Shown in pieces: positions 1 through 5,663 of a stretch of 7,603 bases of DNA (positions within the stretch are counted from its first letter, which is position 1; each line of letters opens with the position of its first letter). Source of the DNA: JAJPJX01 sp964568355. GTDB lineage: Bacteria > Acidobacteriota > Terriglobia > Bryobacterales > Bryobacteraceae. The translations under genes and the position numbers were made by a program. The stretch is from NCBI GenBank assembly GCA_964568355.1, contig CAZMRK010000094.1:1-7603 (forward strand), given 5' to 3'. Under the pieces are notes generated by a model that worked only from the letters and a program-made list of their open reading frames with translations, was not told the origin of the DNA and did not search any database.

Positions 1-483
1 GCGCGCCGGCTGGTCGAACGGGGCGTGCGTTTCGTACAGGTGCTGCACAACGGGCAGCCATGGGATACCCACCCGAACAATGAGAAGGGGAACCGGGAAA
101 TTTCCCGGAAGACCGACGGGCCTACAGCCGCCCTGCTGACGGATCTGAAGCAGCGCGGCCTGCTGGCGGACACTCTGGTGATCTGGGCCGGCGAATTCGG
201 ACGGACGCCGATGGCCGAAGGCAAGGACGGACGGGACCATCATAAATACGGCTTCAGCCTGTGGCTGGCTGGAGGCGGCATCAAAGGCGGCATCACATAC
301 GGAGGGACCGATGAGTTCGGATATCACTCCGTGGACAACATCGTGACGATCGCCGATTTTCATGCCACGATTCTGCATGTGCTGGGCCTGGATCACGAAC
401 GGCTGATCTTCCACCACGACACCCGGGACGAGAAGCTCACGGATGTACATAAAGCGAAGGTCGTGACGCCAATTTTGGCGTAA
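1..483 (+). CDS. DUF1501 family protein, C-terminal part (5' end outside window)
   Basis: The frame is open from the first base, so the true start lies upstream; an internal GTG at 25 is not a credible start because the preceding codons (ARRLVERG) already read as family sequence. The 160 visible residues carry DUF1501 hallmarks: WDTH near residue 21, EFGRTP near 65, GRDHH near 77, the run GFSLWLAGGGIKGG, TDEFGY, and the closing DFHATILHVLGLDHE segment. DUF1501 proteins are distantly related to the alkaline phosphatase/sulfatase superfamily, and the conserved Asp/His residues look like metal ligands. They usually carry a Tat-type signal at the missing N-terminus and are common in Planctomycetes and Acidobacteria, often beside DUF1549/DUF1553 proteins. 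The substrate is unknown. The stop codon lies 31 bp before the receptor gene, which suggests an operon. The family call is firm; any enzymatic role is inference. Confidence 0.9.
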   Translation, partial: ARRLVERGVRFVQVLHNGQPWDTHPNNEKGNREISRKTDGPTAALLTDLKQRGLLADTLVIWAGEFGRTPMAEGKDGRDHHKYGFSLWLAGGGIKGGITYGGTDEFGYHSVDNIVTIADFHATILHVLGLDHERLIFHHDTRDEKLTDVHKAKVVTPILA

Positions 484-500
484 CGGGCTTTCTTCATTTC

Positions 501-506
501 GGAGAG
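501..506 (+). promoter_or_regulatory. Ribosome binding site of the CnaB/TonB receptor gene
   Basis: GGAGAG lies 8 bases before the ATG at 515 in the 31-bp gap after the DUF1501 stop codon. It supports the ATG at 515 as the start. No promoter or terminator is apparent in the gap, consistent with read-through from the DUF1501 gene. Confidence 0.7.
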
Positions 507-514
507 ACATTGCT

Positions 515-3500
515 ATGAGAAGGCGCGGAAGGACCCTTTTGCTCCTGTTGCTGCTTGCTGCGTGCACACCCGCGGCTTTCGGCCAAGGCAGTTCGGAAGG
601 CACGATCACGGGAACGGTGATGGACCCCAGCGGTTCTCCGATTCCGAGCGCGCGAGTCACGCTTCGCAATGCCGGCACGAATGAAATCCGCGAGGTGATG
701 AGCGGAGCCTCCGGTTTTTTCACAGTGACCAATCTTCCGGTGGGGACCTATATCCTGACCACCAATGCGTCCGGATTTCAGACGGTGGAGATCCGCGACA
801 TCAAGCTGGACGTGGGCGCGACGCGGCGGGTCGACGTGAACATGAACGTAGGCCAGGTCAGCGAGCGAATCAGCGTGGAAGCGGAGGCGCCGCTGCTCAA
901 CACAGAGAATGCGGTTACCGGCCAGGTGATCGAATCGAAGCGGGTGACGGAACTGCCGCTCAACGGCCGGAACTTCCAGCAGTTGCAGTTGCTGGTACCC
1001 GGCTCGATATCGACGACCAACTTCCAGACCAACCAGGGGATGGCGGGCGGCGCCGGCTCGCTGACTACCAACAGCACCATGAATATCGCCAACGGCGGGC
1101 GGCCTGGACAACTGCTGTTTTCGATTGACGGCTCGAATGCTTCCAATCAGAACGGCCGCGGCATCATCTGGCAGCCCTCCATCGACGAGATCCAGGAATT
1201 CAAGGTGCAGACTTCCAACATGTCGGCGGAGTTCGGCTACGGCAGCAGCGCGGTGCTGGTCTCGATCAAATCCGGCACGAACGGGTTCCACGGCGCGGCG
1301 TGGGAGTTCCTGCGCAACTCCAACATGGACGCGCGCAGTTTCTTCGCCACCCGGGTGGAGCCACTAAAGCGCAACCAGTTCGGCGCGAACGCGGGAGGGC
1401 CGGTTTTGCTACCCAAAATCTACAACGGAAAGGACCGGACGTTCTGGTTCTTCTCCTACGAAGGATTACGGCTGCGCCAGGCGAGCAGCACGGCCGCGAC
1501 GGTTCCCACCGCTCTGATGCGCACGGGAAATCTTTCCGAACTTCCGGGACAGGTCTACGATCCGGCCACGACGCGTCCCGACCCGAACGTACCGGGCGGC
1601 TACCTGCGCGATCCATTTCCGGGCAACATCATTCCGGCCAACCGCATCGACCCGATCGCCCAGTTTTTCTTCGACCCGGCATGGATTCCGCTGCCCATCC
1701 AAAGCGGGATTACCGGCAACCTGCGGCGGGAGATCAGCGTGCCTACATCGTCGAACCAGTACACGACGAAGATCGACCATCGCTTCAGCAGCAACGACAG
1801 CCTGAGCGGGCGATTTTCGTTCACGCGGGAGAATGACGGCAGCATCGGTGCTTACCATGGGCTGAATCCCTACGATCCAGGCGCGAATCCGAAGCACCCG
1901 AACGGCTACAACGGCGTGCTGAACTATACCCACATCTTCAGCCCGACGAATCTGCTGGAGACGCGCTTCTCCTACAGCCGGGCCAAGGTCCTGTTCGATA
2001 CGCCGAACTTCGGCACAACCGATTTCACGACGCAACTGGGCATTCAGGGATTCGGCAAGGGCGTCTCCGACGTCTATCCCAGCTATCCGGTGATGAACAT
2101 CACGAATTTCACCGGGCTGCCGCAGGGGTTCCTCCTCAACTACACGTCGAACAATTTCGAGTACACCGCCAACTATACGCTGATCCGCGGGCGGCACACA
2201 TTTAAGATGGGCGAGACCTACCGCGCCTGGCAGCAGAACCTGACCACCAGCGGACAGGGCAGCGGGACTTTCAGCTACACGGGCAACTACACGAACAACC
2301 CGGCGCTGCCTTCGAATACGGGCGCCGGGCTGGCGGATTTCATCCTGGGCATCCCGACCTCGGCCAGCCGCTACGTGCCTCCAGGATGGTATTACCAACG
2401 GTTCAAGAACCAGTGGGCCTACTTTAACGACGACTGGAAAGCAACGCCGAACCTGACGGTGAACCTGGGCGTGCGGTACGAGATCAACTGGCCGACGACG
2501 GAGAAGTATCTCCGCTTTGCCAGCTTCAGCCCCACGGCGCGCAACGGCCGGGGAGCGATCGTGGTGCCCAACGAGGAGTCCGTCTCGCCGCCGTACCTGC
2601 AAAGCTCGGTTCCGCTCTCGTACCCGTTCTACAAGCAGTTTACGGTGTTCGCGCAGGATGCCGGGATCGATCCGAAATACCTGCGCAAGGTGGGGTATCA
2701 CCACTTCGCGCCGCGCGTGGGACTGGCGTACCGGCTTTCGAACACGACGAATATCCGCGCGGGATACGGCTTGTTCTGGGTGCAGCTTGACGGAAACCGG
2801 GAAAGCGAGTTCGAGTCGGTGCCGTTCCTGATCCGGGAATCGGGCATCCTCAACGATTCGTTCATTCCGACGAAAAACACACGCAACTTCCTTCCGGCGG
2901 GGTCGAGCTTCAGCCAGTACGCCACGCTGTTGGCGCACGATCCCAACGCATCCGATTTCGGATACTCGCAACAATGGAACTTCGCGATCCAGCACCAGTT
3001 CCCGGGGCAATTTTCCGCGGAGGTCGCGTATGTGGGGACGAAGGGGACGCGGTTGCAGACCAGCCGCGCGATCAACATGCCTTTACCGGGACCCGGCGCG
3101 ATTCAGGACCGGCGGCCATATCCGGATTTCGGGGCGATCACCTGGAACGAGCAGTCCGCATCTTCGATTTACCATTCGCTGCAATTGAAGGCGGAGCGGC
3201 GGTTTTACAAAGGGCTTTCGCTGCTGGCATCGTTCACCTGGTCGAAGAACATCGACCAGGACAGCGACAATACCGAAGGCATGTACGATCCGTACAACGC
3301 CCGGCTAAATCGCGGCCTTTCGGCGTTCGACCTTCCGCGCGTATTCACGCTGGGGCTGGTGTACGAACTGCCGTGGCTGCGGAACTCGCGCGGCTTCCGG
3401 CGGGCGGTGCTGGGCGGATGGGTGTTGGGCACGGTCACGACGCTCCAGGACGGCTTCCCGTTTACCCCGCTGTTCAGCGGAGATCCGGCCAACGTCGGCG

Positions 3501-3859
3501 GGAGCTCCCGCGCCGATGTGGTGCTGGGCTGCGACTGGCACCTATCCAATCCGACGCCTTCGCGGTGGTTCAATACCTCCTGCTTCGCGGCGCCACCGGG
3601 AGCGCCGGCTTACCGGCGCGGCAACGCCGGGCGTAATATCCTGCGCGGCGACGGATACCGGAACGTGGACCTGTCCATGTACAAAGACTTTCTGTTTTCC
3701 GATCGCGCCCGGTTGCAACTGCGCTTTGAAGGATTCAACGCCTTCAACCTGCATACGTTCGCGCAGCCCAACGCCACGGTCAATTCACCGGCGTACGGCA
3801 CGATCCTGAACGCATCGCCGGGACGAATTTTGCAGGTAGCGGGAAAATTCCTCTTTTGA
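515..3859 (+). CDS. CnaB-domain TonB-dependent receptor-like outer-membrane protein (Oar-like)
   Basis: This is a complete 1114-residue protein, typical in length for the acidobacterial CnaB/Oar-like receptor family, which is thought to move or bind large substrates at the outer membrane with TonB energy. Residues 1-23 form a signal peptide (MRRRGRT, then a poly-Leu core). Residues 28-112 are a carboxypeptidase-regulatory/CnaB-like beta-sandwich (GTITGTVMDPSGSPIPSARV, then FTVTNLPVGTY). A plug domain follows: ISVEAEAPLLNT near 119, a stretch around 146-162 containing LPLNGRNFQQL, FSIDGSNASNQNG, and EFKVQTSNMSAEFG before SAVLVSIKSGTNGFHG. The rest is Tyr/Phe/Asn-rich beta-barrel ending in KFLF, with the terminal Phe usual for outer-membrane barrels. 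No STN domain or obvious TonB box precedes the CnaB domain. The start has a good ribosome binding site. The upstream neighbour is DUF1501; the downstream gene is convergent. The ligand cannot be read from sequence. Long open frames on the opposite strand are shadows. Confidence 0.93.
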   Translation: MRRRGRTLLLLLLLAACTPAAFGQGSSEGTITGTVMDPSGSPIPSARVTLRNAGTNEIREVMSGASGFFTVTNLPVGTYILTTNASGFQTVEIRDIKLDVGATRRVDVNMNVGQVSERISVEAEAPLLNTENAVTGQVIESKRVTELPLNGRNFQQLQLLVPGSISTTNFQTNQGMAGGAGSLTTNSTMNIANGGRPGQLLFSIDGSNASNQNGRGIIWQPSIDEIQEFKVQTSNMSAEFGYGSSAVLVSIKSGTNGFHGAAWEFLRNSNMDARSFFATRVEPLKRNQFGANAGGPVLLPKIYNGKDRTFWFFSYEGLRLRQASSTAATVPTALMRTGNLSELPGQVYDPATTRPDPNVPGGYLRDPFPGNIIPANRIDPIAQFFFDPAWIPLPIQSGITGNLRREISVPTSSNQYTTKIDHRFSSNDSLSGRFSFTRENDGSIGAYHGLNPYDPGANPKHPNGYNGVLNYTHIFSPTNLLETRFSYSRAKVLFDTPNFGTTDFTTQLGIQGFGKGVSDVYPSYPVMNITNFTGLPQGFLLNYTSNNFEYTANYTLIRGRHTFKMGETYRAWQQNLTTSGQGSGTFSYTGNYTNNPALPSNTGAGLADFILGIPTSASRYVPPGWYYQRFKNQWAYFNDDWKATPNLTVNLGVRYEINWPTTEKYLRFASFSPTARNGRGAIVVPNEESVSPPYLQSSVPLSYPFYKQFTVFAQDAGIDPKYLRKVGYHHFAPRVGLAYRLSNTTNIRAGYGLFWVQLDGNRESEFESVPFLIRESGILNDSFIPTKNTRNFLPAGSSFSQYATLLAHDPNASDFGYSQQWNFAIQHQFPGQFSAEVAYVGTKGTRLQTSRAINMPLPGPGAIQDRRPYPDFGAITWNEQSASSIYHSLQLKAERRFYKGLSLLASFTWSKNIDQDSDNTEGMYDPYNARLNRGLSAFDLPRVFTLGLVYELPWLRNSRGFRRAVLGGWVLGTVTTLQDGFPFTPLFSGDPANVGGSSRADVVLGCDWHLSNPTPSRWFNTSCFAAPPGAPAYRRGNAGRNILRGDGYRNVDLSMYKDFLFSDRARLQLRFEGFNAFNLHTFAQPNATVNSPAYGTILNASPGRILQVAGKFLF

Positions 3860-3863
3860 CGCC

Positions 3864-4862
3864 TTATACGGGGCGGGCCACCACGGCGACGCAATCGCCG
3901 CGGCAGGTTCCGCCGGGGAATCGCCGGCAGATCAGCAGGCCGGAACTGGCGGCGAGGACTACTTCGGGCTCGCGATCGTGGCGCTCGGCGCAATGGATCT
4001 GGCCCAGGGGGGCGCCTTCTTCGACGTGCCGGCCAACCTCGTAAAAACTCTCGTAGATTCCGGCGGCGGGAGAAAGGTGGTAATCTTCACGGCGAGTGGC
4101 AGCTACGACGGTGACCTCGCGCTCCGGCGGATCCAGCTCGCCTCGCAGGAGGCGGAGATGGATGAGGACATTGCGAACGCCTTTCTCGGTGGTCCGGAGC
4201 ACGGAGGGACTGCACTGCCCGGCGCCGCCCATCTCAGTGGTGACCACGATCTTGCCCATGTTTTCGGCCTGTACCGGTAGCAAGCCTTCGCCGGCGATAT
4301 CGGCGTAAAGGAATACGTAGGGCTGGCCCCAGACTTTGGCCGCAGCCAGCATCTTCTGATATTGCGCTTCCTCCTGGACGCGGTGCAGGTGAGCGCAGGG
4401 GAAGAAATCCATGGAGCGCCCGCCTCCGTGGACATCCATGACGATGTCGCTGATGGGGAACAGGAAGTGTGTCAGGTAGTGCGCAATGAGACCGGTCACG
4501 CTGTCGTTCGCACGGCCGGGGAAGGCGCGGTTCAGGTTCGCACCATCGATGGGGGAGAGGCGTGTGCCGGCGAGAACGGCGGGGAGGTTCAGCGCCGGGA
4601 TGATGATGAGGCGCCCGTGCACATCCCGCGGCTGAATCTGCCTGGCCAGTTTCATGAGGGCGACCGGGCCTTCGTACTCATCGCCGTGGTTGCCGCCGAG
4701 GGCCAGAAAGGTAGGGCCGGAGCCGTTGGCGACTACCGTGATGGGGATCAGGATATTGGCCCAGCCGGCATTGTTGTGCGAATAAGGGACGCGTAAATAG
4801 CCCTGCTGCTTGCCTGCGCGGTCATAGTCCACGTCGGTGACGATCTGCGTTCTTTCGGCCAT
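3864..4862 (-). CDS. Succinylglutamate desuccinylase/aspartoacylase family zinc amidohydrolase, DoeB-like
   Basis: This 332-residue cytoplasmic protein has no signal peptide. It carries the M14-like zinc site of the family: GGNHGDEYEG with H59 and E62, MDVHGGG with H145 as third ligand, substrate-binding residues in GTRLSPIDGANLNRAFPG (R101, R112), and TTEMGGAG with E210 as likely catalytic Glu. Residues about 265-330 look like a small biotinyl/lipoyl-like beta-barrel cap (GIYESFYEVGRHVEEGAPLG, ending GDCVAVVA). The opening (VDYDRAGKQQGYLRVPYSHN), the NHGDEYEGPVAL stretch and the DREPEVVLAASSGLLICRR tail read most like DoeB, which deacetylates N-alpha-acetyl-diaminobutyrate during ectoine breakdown. 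Family membership is firm; the DoeB substrate is inference, and another N-acyl amino acid remains possible. No clear Shine-Dalgarno sequence precedes the ATG. The gene is divergent from the sigma operon and ends 4 bp from the convergent receptor stop. No ectoine gene is nearby. Confidence 0.88.
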   Translation of the reverse strand: MAERTQIVTDVDYDRAGKQQGYLRVPYSHNNAGWANILIPITVVANGSGPTFLALGGNHGDEYEGPVALMKLARQIQPRDVHGRLIIIPALNLPAVLAGTRLSPIDGANLNRAFPGRANDSVTGLIAHYLTHFLFPISDIVMDVHGGGRSMDFFPCAHLHRVQEEAQYQKMLAAAKVWGQPYVFLYADIAGEGLLPVQAENMGKIVVTTEMGGAGQCSPSVLRTTEKGVRNVLIHLRLLRGELDPPEREVTVVAATRREDYHLSPAAGIYESFYEVGRHVEEGAPLGQIHCAERHDREPEVVLAASSGLLICRRFPGGTCRGDCVAVVARPV

Positions 4863-4918
4863 AAGGGGCTATGATCCGGCAAATGGCGGCTTGGTGGCAA
4901 GCGCTTTGTTGGGGAGGG

Positions 4919-4937
4919 CCCGGATCTAGAATTCGGG
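4919..4937. repeat. 19-bp imperfect inverted repeat, possible operator
   Basis: The arms CCCGGAT (4919-4925) and ATTCGGG (4931-4937) pair over 7 positions, one of them G-T, around the 5-base centre CTAGA. It lies in the divergent spacer just before the AT-rich stretch. A regulator-binding site is possible. A terminator is less likely, since no + strand gene enters from the left and only a broken T-run follows. Confidence 0.3.
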
Positions 4938-4977
4938 CTTGTTTGTCATAAAATCGGCAGAGCTAAAACGTCTAGTA

Positions 4978-5047
4978 GGGGCACGCACGGGCGAATGAGG
5001 CTGGTCCGCTTGCTTACGCGCGCGGCTCGGTAAGCGGTGCGTGCGCC
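4978..5047. repeat. Nested inverted repeat, candidate dispersed palindromic element or structured leader
   Basis: The outer arms GCACGCAC (4981-4988) and GTGCGTGC (5037-5044) are perfect complements. After a single G-G mismatch, GG at 4978-4979 pairs with CC at 5046-5047. Inside, GCTTAC (5012-5017) pairs perfectly with GTAAGC (5030-5035), around a GC-rich loop; CCGCTT (5006-5011) can instead pair with AAGCGG (5032-5037). The element ends 28 bases before the ATG at 5076, so it would lie in the leader of the sigma transcript if the promoter is at about 4940-4970. The core GCTTACGCGCGCGGCTCGG resembles intergenic repeats I associate with Solibacter-type genomes; that is recollection, not a search result. 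Confidence 0.5.
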
Positions 5048-5075
5048 ACGGTGGGTGGTGGGTTGCTTGGATGCT

Positions 5076-5663
5076 ATGAGCAGGCAGTTGCCATGGAGTC
5101 CGAAAGCCGAGGGGGCAGGACAACTGGTATTGGGAGCCGCGTCGCTCACCGGAAGCGACGAAGTTGCGGCTCTGGACCAGCACGTGCGAGAGGTGTTTCT
5201 GGCCTGGCGCGAGCCGGTGTACCGCTATCTGCTGGCGGTAACGGGTAACGCGGTGGACGCAGAAGATCTCGCGCAGGAAACCTTCATCCGCCTGTTTCAA
5301 GATCTGCAGAAAGAGCGGAGGATCGATAGTCCACGGGCGTGGCTGTTTCGGGTGGCGCACAATCTGGCCGTGGATTTCAATCGCCAGCCCTACCGCAGCA
5401 GGGCAGCCGACTGCCGGGTTCTGGACGGCGAGGCGGGAGCAAGACAGGATCCTGCGCCCAACGCGGAGAGTGAGATTCTGGAGCGCGAGCAGAGAGAGCG
5501 GCTGCTGGCCAGGCTTTCCCCTCAGGAGCGTCGCTGTATGGAACTGCGCACGGAAGGATTCCGCTACCGGGAGATTGCCGAAATCCTGGGGATCCGGGTG
5601 CCGACGGTCCAGACCGTCCTGGCGCGCGCGATCCGGAAGTTATCGAGTGAGGACCATGTTTAG
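5076..5663 (+). CDS. RNA polymerase sigma factor, ECF family (sigma-70 regions 2 and 4)
   Basis: With the ATG at 5076 the protein has 195 residues, the normal ECF size. Sigma region 2 spans about residues 38-105, with DAEDLAQETFIRLFQDL (61-77) and SPRAWLFRVAHNLAVDFNR (85-103), covering core-polymerase binding and -10 recognition. A linker of about 40 residues contains DPAPNAESEILERE. Region 4 spans about 142-190 (LSPQERRCMELRTEGFRYRE, then IAEILGIRVPTVQTVLARAI), with the helix-turn-helix that reads the -35 element. There is no region 1 or 3. The ATG at 5076 lacks a good ribosome binding site. An in-frame TTG at 5130 follows AGGGGGCAGGA and would give 177 residues with both domains intact, so the start is uncertain; a longer GTG start at 5037 falls inside the inverted repeat and is unlikely. 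The 3' end overlaps the anti-sigma gene by 8 bp, implying coupled translation. Autoregulation is usual for such pairs but no motif proves it here. Confidence 0.92.
   Translation: MSRQLPWSPKAEGAGQLVLGAASLTGSDEVAALDQHVREVFLAWREPVYRYLLAVTGNAVDAEDLAQETFIRLFQDLQKERRIDSPRAWLFRVAHNLAVDFNRQPYRSRAADCRVLDGEAGARQDPAPNAESEILEREQRERLLARLSPQERRCMELRTEGFRYREIAEILGIRVPTVQTVLARAIRKLSSEDHV

Larger units (their letters stand above)
4863..5075. other. Divergent intergenic region
   Basis: These 213 bp separate the DoeB-like gene (leftward) from the sigma factor gene (rightward), so promoters for both should lie here. I see no confident sigma-70 promoter. A CGTC tetranucleotide at 4969-4972 resembles ECF -10 elements, but no GGAAC-type -35 sits at the usual distance. 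The most AT-rich stretch is about 4940-4970, flanked by the two inverted repeats listed separately. No small gene is supported. Confidence 0.6.

Noticed and set aside
494..1291. 265-codon open frame on the - strand opposite the CnaB/plug region
   Set aside because: It has a low-complexity His/Arg-rich translation without motifs, and it overlaps the strongly supported receptor start and signal peptide.
1466..3010. 514-codon open frame on the - strand opposite the receptor gene
   Set aside because: It is very rich in Arg, Val and Ala with no recognisable domain, and lies antisense to a clearly recognisable receptor. Long antisense frames are common in GC-rich DNA.
3602..3619. Hairpin GCGCCGG-CTTA-CCGGCGC within the receptor gene
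   Set aside because: It is a 7-bp stem in GC-rich coding sequence with no T-run and no regulatory context. It is taken as chance, and it shows that moderate hairpins occur in the background.
4924..4935. Adjacent TCTAGA and GAATTC sites resembling a cloning polylinker
   Set aside because: There are only two restriction-like hexamers, with no other vector sequence and natural-looking flanks. Chance is enough.
4943..4969. Possible sigma-70 promoter TTGTCA ... TAAAAC
   Set aside because: The spacer is only 15 bp and the -10 match is poor. It is mentioned as the most AT-rich part of the spacer but not called.
4926..5360. 144-codon open frame on the - strand across the spacer and sigma region 2
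   Set aside because: It is antisense to sigma-factor coding sequence, with no motif and a Pro/Arg-rich composition.
5603..5618. Hairpin GACGGT-CCAG-ACCGTC within the sigma region 4 helix-turn-helix codons
   Set aside because: It has a short 6-bp stem inside conserved coding sequence and is explained by codon content.
5470..5655. Upstream extension of the anti-sigma reading frame inside the sigma gene
   Set aside because: The 62 extra residues are an out-of-frame reading of sigma region 4 with high Arg/Ser/Trp. The ATG at 5656 immediately precedes the recognisable anti-sigma domain.
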